Source of the DNA: an uncultured Muribaculaceae bacterium
GTDB taxonomy: Bacteria; Bacteroidota; Bacteroidia; Bacteroidales; Muribaculaceae
Length of the DNA: 64,000 nt
Direction: 5' to 3'
Assembly: GCA_910586595.1 (NCBI GenBank)
Contig: CAJUJB010000004.1
Coordinates: forward strand, 28,037-92,036
Shown: one piece after another, positions 35,035-43,613 of the stretch
How positions within the stretch are numbered: the stretch's first letter is position 1
Layout: every line of letters begins with the position of its first letter
Notes under the pieces: generated by a model
What the model saw: the letters and a program-made list of their open reading frames with translations, nothing else
What the model was told of the DNA's origin: nothing
The model's database searches: none
Made by a program: the position numbers and the translations under genes

Positions 35035-35307
35035 ATGAAATTAAAACCCCTGGCCGACCGTGTGATCATCGCACCCACTGCAGCCGAAGAAGTTACAGCT
35101 TCGGGTATCATTATCCCCGATTCCGCAAAAGAAAAACCCCTCCGTGGCACTGTGATCGCAGTTGGCAACGGCACTAAAGACGAAGAAATGGTTCTCAAAG
35201 AAGGCGACAAAGTGCTCTATGGCAAATATGCCGGCACCGAAATCGACCTTGACGGAGAAAAGGTGCTCATCATGCGCCAGAGCGAGGTTCTCGCTGTGGT
35301 GGAATAA
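35035..35307 (+). CDS. groES: Co-chaperonin GroES
   Basis: A 90-residue GroES, the heptameric lid of the GroEL folding chamber. MKLKPLADRVIIAPTAAEEVT begins the fold; the mobile loop is EVTASGIIIPDSAKEKPLRGTVIAVG, and the C-terminus has the conserved VLYGKYAGTEIDLDGEKVLIMRQSEVLAVV. I chose the ATG at 35035 because upstream in-frame ATGs (34975, 34996) lie in or near the promoter region. groEL follows after 37 bp. Confidence 0.97.
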   Translation: MKLKPLADRVIIAPTAAEEVTASGIIIPDSAKEKPLRGTVIAVGNGTKDEEMVLKEGDKVLYGKYAGTEIDLDGEKVLIMRQSEVLAVVE

Positions 35308-35344
35308 GCTTTTCATTTCATCGAATCTATAATCACCCACAATC

Positions 35345-36976
35345 ATGGCTAAAGAAATAAAATTCAATATCGAAGCTCGCGACGAGCTCAAAAAAGGTGT
35401 CGACGCTCTTGCCGACGCCGTAAAAGTAACCCTTGGCCCGAAAGGCCGCAACGTAATCATCGGCCGTCAGTTCGGCGCACCCCACATCACCAAAGACGGT
35501 GTAAGCGTTGCCCGTGAAGTTGAACTTGAAGAACCCCTTCAGAACATGGGCGCTCAGCTCGTGAAAGAAGTGGCATCGAAGACCGGTGACGACGCTGGCG
35601 ACGGTACAACAACCGCAACCGTACTCGCACAGTCGATTATCGGTGTAGGCCTCAAAAACGTAACTGCCGGAGCCAACCCCATGGATCTTAAGCGCGGTAT
35701 CGACAAAGCGGTGGCCGCTGTTGTCGAAGGCATCAAAGGCATGTCGCAGGAAGTAGGCGACGACTTCAAGAAAATTGAAGACGTGGCTCGTGTATCTGCC
35801 AACAACGACGAGACCATCGGCCGCCTTATCGCTGAGGCCATGGAGAAAGTCAAGAAAGAAGGCGTGATCACTGTCGACGAGGCTCGTGGTACCGAAACTA
35901 CCATCGAGGTAGTGGAAGGCATGCAGTTCGACCGCGGTTATATCTCGCCCTACTTTGTCACCGACACCGAGAAGATGGAGTGCGTAATGGACAGCCCCTT
36001 CATTCTTCTCTACGACAAGAAGATCTCGAATCTCAAAGATATTCTCCCCATCCTCGAAGGCACCGCACAGAGCGGCCGTCCTCTTCTGATCATTGCCGAA
36101 GACGTTGACCAGGATGCCCTCGCTGGCCTCGTTGTCAACCGCCTCCGCGGCTCACTCAAGATCTGCGCCGTCAAGGCTCCCGGCTTCGGCGACCGCCGCA
36201 AAGAAATGCTTGAAGACATCGCCATCCTCACAGGCGGCACTGTAATCTCTGAAGAAAAGGGCCTCCAGCTCGCCAACGCTACCATGCAGGATCTCGGCCA
36301 TGCCAACAAGGTTACTGTCAACAAAGAGAACACCACCATCGTAAACCGCGACGGCGACAAAGAGCGCATCGCTGCACGTGTGGCTCAGATCAAGGCTCAG
36401 ATCGCCCAGACCACAAGCGACTACGACCGCGAGAAACTTCAGGAACGCCTCGCCAAACTCGCTGGCGGTGTAGCCGTGCTCCACGTAGGCGCACCCTCTG
36501 AAGTTGAGATGAAAGAAAAGAAAGACCGCGTCGACGACGCCCTCAGCGCAACACGCGCAGCTATCGCCGAAGGTATCGTTCCCGGCGGTGGTGTGGCATA
36601 TATCCGCTGTCTCGACCGTCTCAAAGACCTCAAGGGTGACAACGACGACGAGCAGACTGGTATCGCAATCGTTGAACGCGCCATCGAAGAACCCCTCCGC
36701 CAGATTGCCGCTAACGCAGGCGTGGAAGGCGCTGTGGTGGTTCAACGCGTACGCGACGGCAAGGGCGACTTCGGCTACAACGCCCGCACCGACACATATG
36801 AGAATCTTCTCTCTGCCGGCGTAATCGACCCTGCCAAGGTTACACGCGTGGCTCTGGAGAACGCTGCTTCAATCGCCGGCATGTTCCTCACCACCGAGTG
36901 TGTGATTGCCGAGAAGAAAGAAGCTGCACCCGCAGCTCCCGCCCCCGGCATGGGTGGAATGGGAGGAATGATGTAA
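35345..36976 (+). CDS. groEL: Chaperonin GroEL
   Basis: A 543-residue chaperonin subunit with ATP-dependent folding activity. Seen: the N-terminal equatorial region with VKVTLGPKGRNVII and the nucleotide loop GDGTTTATVLAQ, the apical region (about 190-375) with EGMQFDRGYISPYFVTD, and the C-terminal equatorial half with VAEGIVPGGGVAYIR-type sequence. It ends in the Gly-Met-rich tail GMGGMGGMM. The length is normal and no key residues appear to be missing. Terminated at 37010-37038. Confidence 0.98.
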   Translation: MAKEIKFNIEARDELKKGVDALADAVKVTLGPKGRNVIIGRQFGAPHITKDGVSVAREVELEEPLQNMGAQLVKEVASKTGDDAGDGTTTATVLAQSIIGVGLKNVTAGANPMDLKRGIDKAVAAVVEGIKGMSQEVGDDFKKIEDVARVSANNDETIGRLIAEAMEKVKKEGVITVDEARGTETTIEVVEGMQFDRGYISPYFVTDTEKMECVMDSPFILLYDKKISNLKDILPILEGTAQSGRPLLIIAEDVDQDALAGLVVNRLRGSLKICAVKAPGFGDRRKEMLEDIAILTGGTVISEEKGLQLANATMQDLGHANKVTVNKENTTIVNRDGDKERIAARVAQIKAQIAQTTSDYDREKLQERLAKLAGGVAVLHVGAPSEVEMKEKKDRVDDALSATRAAIAEGIVPGGGVAYIRCLDRLKDLKGDNDDEQTGIAIVERAIEEPLRQIAANAGVEGAVVVQRVRDGKGDFGYNARTDTYENLLSAGVIDPAKVTRVALENAASIAGMFLTTECVIAEKKEAAPAAPAPGMGGMGGMM

Positions 36977-37009
36977 TCCATCCGCAAATTAACTCATAAC
37001 TACCTATAG

Positions 37010-37038
37010 AAATCGCCCCTGACTGGGGCGATTTTTTT
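37010..37038 (+). terminator. Rho-independent terminator of groESL
   Basis: 10-bp arms AAATCGCCCC (37010-37019) and GGGGCGATTT (37025-37034), a 5-nt loop and a run of eight T. Confidence 0.9.
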
Positions 37039-37205
37039 GTCTAAAATTCAAGCGTACTCAGCGTATGACAGAGCTCGCATTCAGGTAGTATTTTTTGCTA
37101 TATAGTTTGCCTCTTCCGGCATCTCTCTTCAATTTTTAATGAACGAGTCGTACAAAAGCCTCAAGCTTTTTATTATGCCAGCGTATAAATTTCGAGAATT
37201 TTCAC

Positions 37206-37213
37206 TACTTTTG
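37206..37213 (+). promoter_or_regulatory. -7 box of the lipoprotein-OMP unit
   Basis: TACTTTTG, full consensus, 54 nt before the ATG at 37268. No -33 box at the usual distance. The rest of the 36977-37267 gap holds only the groEL terminator. Confidence 0.5.
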
Positions 37214-37267
37214 CGTGCATAAGATATAATTAGGCTTAATCCCAACTAACCATCATCATATATTTCT

Positions 37268-38161
37268 ATGAAAAAAGTAATGCATTTACTGATGGCAGCC
37301 TGCGCTGTATGCTGCGCATCATTATTTACATCCTGCGACACTGACGAAGGTGTCGAGACCGACTCAACTCTCTGGAGCGGTACGTTAGCCGACGCACCTT
37401 ATGCGGCCGACGCAGTTTGTTACGAGCTTACCGATTCACCTATCAAAACCATTGAGCTTACCGGAAGCGGACTATATTTCGTCACATACGATGAAAATCA
37501 GCCGATGTATGCGCCCGCACGCTTCAAAGCCAACCGCAAAGTTGCCTCCAGAGCATCAGAGGTGAGCAATGTTAAATGCGGCAGCTTCGTCAAGACCGGC
37601 ACAAACACCTTCGATCTTAAAGACTTTGGCATACTCACCTACGACAGCACCTCTAAGAATCTGACAGTCACCAATGCCGGTGTAAAAGTATATATCGGTG
37701 TTGCGATTGCTTCAACCCGTATCCAATCTACATCACTCAACGACCGCCTCTGCCGCACATGGGAGTTCTATGCCGCCCGCGTGGAATTCCTCGACAGAAA
37801 TAAGGAAAAGGTTGGCGAACATGTGTTCACCGAGGCAGAAATGAAGGATGAATTCATTGAATTCTTCACCTTCACCCGCTCCGGACGCATGTATGAGTAC
37901 GACTGCGGATTTTGGTATGCGTATACCTGGAAATGGATCAATACCAAAAATCAGATAATAATGGCCATCCCCGACAATGAGTCAGATGGCGATGGCGCCT
38001 TCCAGGTCTTTTTCAAAAACGACAAAATGACCATTCTGGAAGTCGAGCCATTTGAAAGTGAATACGACCTGCAGTGGTATTACAATGACTATGATTTCGA
38101 CGTACCTTCAACTGCCATTTACACCAAGCTTTACCTCGAATGTCAACCTTTTAATATCTGA
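37268..38161 (+). CDS. Predicted lipoprotein of unknown function
   Basis: A 297-residue exported lipoprotein. The signal peptide ends in the lipobox SLFTSC, followed by DTDEGVETD; the acidic residues after Cys are compatible with the Bacteroidota surface lipoprotein export signal. The mature part contains two beta-rich halves, an N-terminal one (about 35-150, WSGTLADAPYAADAVCYEL) and a C-terminal one (about 160-297, LCRTWEFYAARVEFLDRN, then WYAYTWKWINTKNQIIMAIPD) that looks lipocalin-like. I do not recognise the family. It precedes the outer-membrane protein by 5 bp, suggesting they act together. Confidence 0.65.
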   Translation: MKKVMHLLMAACAVCCASLFTSCDTDEGVETDSTLWSGTLADAPYAADAVCYELTDSPIKTIELTGSGLYFVTYDENQPMYAPARFKANRKVASRASEVSNVKCGSFVKTGTNTFDLKDFGILTYDSTSKNLTVTNAGVKVYIGVAIASTRIQSTSLNDRLCRTWEFYAARVEFLDRNKEKVGEHVFTEAEMKDEFIEFFTFTRSGRMYEYDCGFWYAYTWKWINTKNQIIMAIPDNESDGDGAFQVFFKNDKMTILEVEPFESEYDLQWYYNDYDFDVPSTAIYTKLYLECQPFNI

Positions 38162-38166
38162 GCACT

Positions 38167-38901
38167 ATGAAAAACCGCATATTACTCGCGCTTGCATTAA
38201 TATTGCTGTGCGCACCATTCTCTCTCCGCGCCGCCGACCCCGACCAGGTAGATAAAGTATGGAAGGGTGGCAACAAAGAACTACTCTTCGGCTATAACAC
38301 AGGCTCGTTCGACCTTGGCTCGATGGGAGGAAAACTCGAAAGCCGCTGGGGTGCCTCAATCACCTCAATACGCAACATCGGGCTCCACAAACCCATAGCA
38401 GGCATGCTGAAATTCGGCATACACCTCGGCCCGCAGATCGACTATCTAAACTTCGAGAAAGGCACTGGTTCACTCAAGGACTTCGCCGAAGGCTTCGGTG
38501 ATTCAGACGTAGAAAGCAGCCTCGGCAAACATTACCTCACCGCAGGTCTTGTGGTCGGCCCCACCCTCACCATCGCTCCGTTTATCAACTCGGGCAACCT
38601 TAACCTCGCACGCCTCAAAGTAAGACTATTCTTCCACGTCGTACCCTCGTACGCCGGATACATCACCTCCTCGGAGGACGAAACCGACTTCCACAGCGCA
38701 TTCGTACTCTTCTACTCAGGTGGTCTTAACCTCATATGGCGCAAACTCAACGTAGGCGTGGAATGGAAGGGCGGCCGCGGCAAATACCATGGCCTGGCCA
38801 ACAAATTCCTCTTCGAAGAAGCCGACGACCTTTTCTATAACGCAGGTAATCCGCGCTACGGTACACGTATGTTCTCCGTAAAGCTCGGCCTCGCATTCTG
38901 A
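38167..38901 (+). CDS. Predicted outer-membrane beta-barrel protein
   Basis: A 244-residue exported protein with a signal peptide (MKNRILLALALILLCAPFSLRAAD) and repeated amphipathic strands rich in Gly and aromatic residues (LLFGYNTGSFDLGSMGG, MLKFGIHLGPQIDYLNFEKG). The final MFSVKLGLAF is the classic C-terminal Phe strand recognised by the BAM machinery. The family is unknown. It lies between a lipoprotein and a thioesterase on one apparent transcript. Confidence 0.65.
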   Translation: MKNRILLALALILLCAPFSLRAADPDQVDKVWKGGNKELLFGYNTGSFDLGSMGGKLESRWGASITSIRNIGLHKPIAGMLKFGIHLGPQIDYLNFEKGTGSLKDFAEGFGDSDVESSLGKHYLTAGLVVGPTLTIAPFINSGNLNLARLKVRLFFHVVPSYAGYITSSEDETDFHSAFVLFYSGGLNLIWRKLNVGVEWKGGRGKYHGLANKFLFEEADDLFYNAGNPRYGTRMFSVKLGLAF

Positions 38902-38902
38902 C

Positions 38903-39310
38903 ATGACCGACACATATATCTATCAACTCGAAATCAAGGTGCGTGACTACGAGGTCGATGCAGAAGGCATAGTGAATAATGCCAACTACCTGCATTACCT
39001 CGAGCACACGCGCCATGAGTTCTGCGAACAGGCCGGAATGACATTCCGCGCCATGCACGAGCAGGGCATCGATCCGGTAGTGAGCCACATCGACATACGC
39101 TACATCCGCCCCCTCGGATTGGGCGACACTATGGTTAGCAAGCTTGCCCTGCATCGGCGCGGCCCGGTATTTGTATTCCGTCAAGACATATTCAATGCTG
39201 CCGGCGAGCCCGTTGTCAAAGCAACCGTTGATATAGCCACCTTCTCCAATGGTCGCCTCTCGCGAGGAGAAGAACTCGCTCAGGCGTTCAAAGACTACCT
39301 TGAGCATTAA
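38903..39310 (+). CDS. Acyl-CoA thioesterase, hot-dog fold (YbgC/4HBT family)
   Basis: A 135-residue thioesterase. The family signature VRDYEVDAEGIVNNANYLHYLEHTR (residues 13-37) contains the catalytic Asp at residue 19, in the DxxGIVxxxxYLxYxE pattern. It would hydrolyse acyl-CoA or 4-hydroxybenzoyl-type thioesters in the cytosol. It starts 1 bp after the outer-membrane protein stop and precedes dprA by 22 bp, so it is part of that operon. The physiological substrate is not evident. Confidence 0.9.
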   Translation: MTDTYIYQLEIKVRDYEVDAEGIVNNANYLHYLEHTRHEFCEQAGMTFRAMHEQGIDPVVSHIDIRYIRPLGLGDTMVSKLALHRRGPVFVFRQDIFNAAGEPVVKATVDIATFSNGRLSRGEELAQAFKDYLEH

Positions 39311-39332
39311 TCAGTAAACACGCACCCCGACC

Positions 39333-40457
39333 ATGATAGGCCCCGACGACCTTACTTGTCGGATAGCCCTCGCAGGCTACCGCAACATCACCATCGATTC
39401 CGCAAGGCGTTTCGAGGCCATGGGGGTGACGCCACATGATTTTTTCACCAAGCCCGCCCTCACTTTGGCTTCGGTCACAGGCGTACGCCCTGAATATTTC
39501 GCCGATAACCGACGGGCAGAGGCAATGGAGCAAGCCCGGGCCGAGCGCATGTTTGTTGAATGTAACTCCATAGCCGCCCTCTACCACACCGACGCCACAT
39601 ACCCCACCCGACTGGCTGAATGCGACGATGCTCCAGCCATGCTATACGTAGCCGGAGCCGCAGAATGCCTGTCAGCCCGGCACTCTGTGGCAATCGTAGG
39701 CACCCGCCATTGTACAGCCTATGGAGCTGACTTTACCAGAAGACTGGTGTCTGACCTGGCCGAAGGACTTGATGACCTGCTCGTGGTGAGCGGTCTGGCC
39801 TATGGAGTCGACGTGTGCGCACATCGGGCGGCGCTTGACTCAGGTGTGCGCACGGCCGCGGTTCTTGCTCACGGGCTAAACACCATATACCCCGCGGAAC
39901 ATCGCCAGGATGCGCAGCGTATAATACGCCAAGGCGGCTGTCTGGCCACCGAGTATACCTCGCACGACCGCATACACCGCGGCAATTTTCTTGCCCGCAA
40001 CCGCATAATCGCGGCCTTGGCCGATGTGACTGTAGTGGTGGAGAGTGACCTGCGAGGCGGTGCAATGGCAACCGCACGCATCGCCTCGGCATACAACCGC
40101 GAAGTGATGGCCGTGCCCGGAAGAGTAAACGACACCTACAGCCGAGGCTGCAATCAGCTTATCGCCTCCCGGACAGCCTCTATGGTGCGCGACGCATCAG
40201 ACCTTATCGACCTTATGGGCTGGATGACGAAGCCCAAACCAGGCGAACAACAGGAATTAAGCTTCGATACTCCGGAAGAATACACACCGGTAATCAACCT
40301 TTTGAAAAAACGCCCGGAGTCAACTGTCAACGACCTATGCGCGAGCCTCGGCACTCCATTCGCCAGCCTGAGTGCCCTGCTGTTTCGCATGGAGCTCGAC
40401 GACTACATTATCGCCCTCCCTGGAGGCCGCTATACCCTACCCGCAAAATCCCGTTGA
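39333..40457 (+). CDS. dprA: DNA-processing protein DprA
   Basis: A 374-residue DprA/Smf protein, which binds incoming single-stranded DNA and loads RecA during natural transformation. An N-terminal helical/SAM-like region (about 1-70) precedes the Rossmann-like core: AIVGTRHCTAYGADFTRRL, VVSGLAYGVDVCAHRAAL, LAHGLNTIYPAEHR, FLARNRIIAALADVTVVVES and the ending MAVPGRVNDTYSRGCNQLI. A C-terminal winged-helix (about 305-370) is present. DprA is widespread in non-competent bacteria, so competence is not implied. Confidence 0.95.
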   Translation: MIGPDDLTCRIALAGYRNITIDSARRFEAMGVTPHDFFTKPALTLASVTGVRPEYFADNRRAEAMEQARAERMFVECNSIAALYHTDATYPTRLAECDDAPAMLYVAGAAECLSARHSVAIVGTRHCTAYGADFTRRLVSDLAEGLDDLLVVSGLAYGVDVCAHRAALDSGVRTAAVLAHGLNTIYPAEHRQDAQRIIRQGGCLATEYTSHDRIHRGNFLARNRIIAALADVTVVVESDLRGGAMATARIASAYNREVMAVPGRVNDTYSRGCNQLIASRTASMVRDASDLIDLMGWMTKPKPGEQQELSFDTPEEYTPVINLLKKRPESTVNDLCASLGTPFASLSALLFRMELDDYIIALPGGRYTLPAKSR

Positions 40458-40513
40458 CATCTTTTTCAAGCGAAAGATTGTTAACCTATCACATATAAAA
40501 CACTCCTACTCCC

Positions 40514-41389
40514 ATGTCTAAGAAAGTAATCCCCGAATCCGAGCTCATCATAAATCCCGACGGCTCTATTTTCCACCTCCATCTTCTCCCCGAGCAACTC
40601 ACCGACCGTATCATCCTCGTAGGCGATCCAGGCCGCGTCGACATGGTCGCCTCCTTCTTCGACACAAAAACATTCGAAGTCTCAGCCCGTGAGTTCCATA
40701 CCATCGGCGGCACATACAAAGGCAAGCCCATCATGTGCATCAGCCATGGCATCGGCCCCGACAACATCGACATCGTAATTACGGAGCTCGATGCCCTTGC
40801 AAACGTTGATTTCGCCACCCGCGAGGTGCGCGACAATAAACGCGTGCTTACCATGGTGCGCATCGGCACATCAGGCGCACTCCAGCCAGAACTTTCTCTT
40901 GGCACTCCAGTTATCGCAGAAAAATCTATCGGCTTCGACGGCGTTCTTAACTACTATGCCGGCCGCAATGAAGTTGCCGATCTCGACTTCGAAAAAGCCC
41001 TGTGCGACCACACGGGCTGGAATCCGCTCTGGGCAAAACCTTATGTGGTGGATGCCGACGCCGAACTTGTGGCACGCATCGGAGGCAATGATATGGTGAG
41101 AGGCAATACCATTTCTGCCGTAGGTTTCTACGGACCGCAGGGCCGCGAGGTCCGTCTTCCTCTTGCCAATCCCGACCTCAACCGCCGCATCGAGGAATTT
41201 GAATACAACGGCCGCCGTATAACCAACTATGAGATGGAAAGTGCACCCCTCGCAGGTATGGGCCGACTCATGGGCCACCGCTGCATGACTGTGTGCTCAA
41301 TCATAGCCAACCGCTTCAACACTGAGGCTAACCCTAACTATAAATCAGGTATCCGCGATCTCGTAGCCACCGTACTCGAGCGCATCTGA
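40514..41389 (+). CDS. Nucleoside phosphorylase (uridine phosphorylase-like)
   Basis: A 291-residue PNP/UDP-family enzyme that would split nucleosides with phosphate for pyrimidine or purine salvage. The phosphate-binding GDPGRVDMV is near residues 38-46, VRIGTSGALQPEL carries the family glycine loop, and NYEMESAPLAGMGRLMG holds the MES ribose-binding motif. The EFHTIGGTYKGKPI strand and the length favour the uridine phosphorylase subgroup, but substrate choice is uncertain. Single gene with a good terminator. Confidence 0.88.
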   Translation: MSKKVIPESELIINPDGSIFHLHLLPEQLTDRIILVGDPGRVDMVASFFDTKTFEVSAREFHTIGGTYKGKPIMCISHGIGPDNIDIVITELDALANVDFATREVRDNKRVLTMVRIGTSGALQPELSLGTPVIAEKSIGFDGVLNYYAGRNEVADLDFEKALCDHTGWNPLWAKPYVVDADAELVARIGGNDMVRGNTISAVGFYGPQGREVRLPLANPDLNRRIEEFEYNGRRITNYEMESAPLAGMGRLMGHRCMTVCSIIANRFNTEANPNYKSGIRDLVATVLERI

Positions 41390-41400
41390 TCACTCACAAC

Positions 41401-41430
41401 TCCCCGGCAAATCATAGCGTTTGCCGGGGA
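41401..41430 (+). terminator. Terminator of the nucleoside phosphorylase gene
   Basis: Perfect 11-bp arms TCCCCGGCAAA (41401-41411) and TTTGCCGGGGA (41420-41430), then GTATATTTTTCC. Confidence 0.85.
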
Positions 41431-41496
41431 GTATATTTTTCCGGGTCGGAAGAAGATGGATTTAATACTTTTAATTTAAAAAGTATATCCATAGAA

Positions 41497-42078
41497 TTAT
41501 TGAAACTCCAACGATTTAAATAAAAGATATATATTGCTGTACGATTCGCCATCAGTTCCGATTGATTGCGCATTGCTTATTGCGGTTGAAAGACGGTTAT
41601 CCGCAAGTAAGTCCAACACCCATTGCTCTTTAGATAGAAATGATTGGTGTTTGCTGAAATTCGGGATATGACGGTGCAGTACGTTGATAATATCCTCCGA
41701 TGTGGCGAAATAACGGTTTGTGTTCAGATAATGGAGCAGAAACCAAAATTCAATTGACGGCATACTGTCGCACAGTATCACTGACGGATTATTGGAGTAT
41801 TTGCGCTGCATTGCCTCATATTTCAACTTTTCAGCCTGACGAGTACGGGTTACATCCGCATCAAACACACATACAGCTATTCCATCATCGGCAAGCACAC
41901 GCTCAATCTGCTTTTGCATTTCATCAAACGTCTGTTCTGTGAAATTACGTGGCTTGCAGGTATATTTGTAGCCGTTCAAACGCTTAAGGTGGGTAAAATA
42001 AAACCGCTCGGTGGCACCTTCGCCAATAATGGTGATGGTGGGATTTTTTATTTTACGCTCTTTTATTTTTCGTGCCAT
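41497..42078 (-). CDS. RloB-like protein (AbiLii type), defence cassette effector candidate
   Basis: A 193-residue RloB-family protein. Seen: TITIIGEGATERFYFTHL near the N-terminus with the EGxTE motif, VCVFDADVTRTRQAEKL in the middle (acidic DxD), and MPSIEFWFLLHYL, the characteristic SIEFWxLLH motif. The acidic residues in this TOPRIM-like layout suggest a metal-dependent nuclease. It follows the ATPase gene by 10 bp on the same strand. RloB and AbiLii relatives pair with an AAA ATPase in phage-defence cassettes; a toxic nuclease role on infection is inference. Confidence 0.85.
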   Translation of the reverse strand: MARKIKERKIKNPTITIIGEGATERFYFTHLKRLNGYKYTCKPRNFTEQTFDEMQKQIERVLADDGIAVCVFDADVTRTRQAEKLKYEAMQRKYSNNPSVILCDSMPSIEFWFLLHYLNTNRYFATSEDIINVLHRHIPNFSKHQSFLSKEQWVLDLLADNRLSTAISNAQSIGTDGESYSNIYLLFKSLEFQ

Positions 42079-42088
42079 ACCTCAATCA

Positions 42089-43270
42089 TTATAGAACATT
42101 AGGCAGTGCGCCGAACTGACCATTCATATATGCCCGGTGTATAGACGACAATTTGTTAAGTCCTTTGAAATCGACAAGAGAAAACAATGTGGTGTTTCCA
42201 TCGTTGCCCTTTTCGGTGAACCATACGGAATCCCTCCCAAATATATCGTCAATATCTTTCAGTATGGGATCGTAATGAGTTGAAACCAGCAACTGCGATT
42301 GATTGTCTGGAGTATTGACAAATTTAGCCAAGATATATTCCATCAGATTGGGGTGCATTGATGCCTCTATTTCATCTACGCACATGAAGGCCTGTCGGTT
42401 GAGTTGGGTATATATCATTGATTCCAATTCAACCATGCGTTTTGTTCCGGTGCTTTGACAAGATTCCGGAAGCACATAATTCTCAATCCCTGATTCATTT
42501 TCAACCTTATGTCCGAAAAGTGCGGCCATTTTCTGAATTCTAATATCGGAAATATTAAAATCAGCCTCCTGTGCGAATTGCAACAGATATTCACGGAAAT
42601 CCGGACTATCGGCAAGCAGCCTCTTTGCATCTTGCGAAAGAGAGCCCGATGTTCCGCTTTGCAACGGAAGCATACGATTGTCAATCCAACGTCGCATATT
42701 GTCAAGATATGGAACAGACACATTGACTTTCTTCAAGACCGCAAGCACCGACATATTACGAAGGCAGTTCATTGCCATAACCTCAATTTCAGCGGATGAG
42801 AGCTTGACTACAGCCGGATTGAAATTGAGTTTGGAAACACCATTTGCATCCTCCCGGCAGAATACCTTGGTCGGGCGGTTGGTAAGATATACGAACAATG
42901 CCTCTTTACATACCTTTTCTGGATTGACCGTCAATTGATACCAATAGCGCACACCATCCACATAGAGCTTGACATCAAACTCCGTGTCATAAGCTAACGC
43001 ATCGCTACGCATAAGGAATGGCTGCACTTCGGTTCCATCATCATTCGTTGCCGGGAGCTTACTCCAGAATGTCCGTAAAAACTCCACTGCATCCAAAAGG
43101 TTGGATTTGCCACTGGCATTTGCGCCGAGTACAACGGCGAAGCGAAGCAGTCTAACCCCGTCAGGCATTGTAACGACACTATTATATCGGTCATCGCCCG
43201 ATGGCTCGAAACTCATTTCCACTTCATCGCGGAATGACTTGAAATTTTTTATTCTAAGCTCTTGTAACAT
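42089..43270 (-). CDS. RloA/AbiLi-like AAA ATPase of a defence cassette
   Basis: A 393-residue SMC-like ATPase of the AAA_15/AAA_21 group. It opens MLQELRIKNFKSFRDEVEM, the standard N-terminus of these proteins. Walker A is VLGANASGKSNLLDAV, and the Walker B/D-loop is CVDEIEASMHPNLMEYIL, followed by a switch region LLVSTHYDPIL. I chose the ATG at 43270 because an upstream in-frame ATG (43321) overlaps the promoter. The gene is A+T-rich against its neighbours. Together with rloB it resembles AbiL and, more loosely, PARIS-type ATPase plus TOPRIM pairs. Confidence 0.88.
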   Translation of the reverse strand: MLQELRIKNFKSFRDEVEMSFEPSGDDRYNSVVTMPDGVRLLRFAVVLGANASGKSNLLDAVEFLRTFWSKLPATNDDGTEVQPFLMRSDALAYDTEFDVKLYVDGVRYWYQLTVNPEKVCKEALFVYLTNRPTKVFCREDANGVSKLNFNPAVVKLSSAEIEVMAMNCLRNMSVLAVLKKVNVSVPYLDNMRRWIDNRMLPLQSGTSGSLSQDAKRLLADSPDFREYLLQFAQEADFNISDIRIQKMAALFGHKVENESGIENYVLPESCQSTGTKRMVELESMIYTQLNRQAFMCVDEIEASMHPNLMEYILAKFVNTPDNQSQLLVSTHYDPILKDIDDIFGRDSVWFTEKGNDGNTTLFSLVDFKGLNKLSSIHRAYMNGQFGALPNVL

Positions 43271-43290
43271 GCGGTTGTGTTTAGTAGCCT

Positions 43291-43322
43291 CAAAGTTAGT
43301 AAATATTTCCACCACGCACAAA
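43291..43322 (-). promoter_or_regulatory. Promoter of the RloAB cassette
   Basis: Minus-strand -33 TTTG (plus CAAA 43319-43322), a 20-bp spacer and -7 TAACTTTG (plus CAAAGTTA 43291-43298). It ends 20 nt before the ATG at 43270. Fully canonical, so the cassette uses the host primary sigma factor. Confidence 0.75.
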
Positions 43323-43564
43323 TCAAATTCACCTAATTCATGATTTTAATCCACAAATTAGGGCATAACACTCAAATTTCACAATTAAATTAGAAATATA
43401 ATGTATTTTGAAATTACATACATGTACGAAGTATTAGCTGATACGATGGTAGATTAGTTAAAGCCTATGAGTTATTTATTGAATTTGTTTTCGTGAAGAA
43501 TACCCCTATGAACGGTAAATGCCAATTTTTATGTTCTACGGCATGTTTTTTCGGAAATAATGCT
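43323..43564. other. A+T-rich gap between the RloAB cassette and the DUF4954 gene
   Basis: No gene seen. The stretch is A+T-rich, with several long A/T runs, and is the likely right edge of the inserted cassette. I found no clear direct repeats or transposase remnants. Confidence 0.35.
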
Positions 43565-43572
43565 TACCTTTG
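43565..43572 (+). promoter_or_regulatory. -7 box of the DUF4954 gene
   Basis: TACCTTTG, full consensus, 41 nt before the ATG at 43614. An in-frame ATG at 43560 precedes this box and is excluded as the start. Confidence 0.5.
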
Positions 43573-43613
43573 CAGCCAGTTCAAGTATTTGTCAATCTTC
43601 CGAAACTTTTTTT

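Noticed and set aside
41497..43270. Classifying the ATPase-RloB pair as PARIS
   Set aside because: PARIS has a similar ATPase plus TOPRIM logic, but the small partner here shows RloB motifs (EGxTE, SIEFWxLLH), which fits AbiL better.
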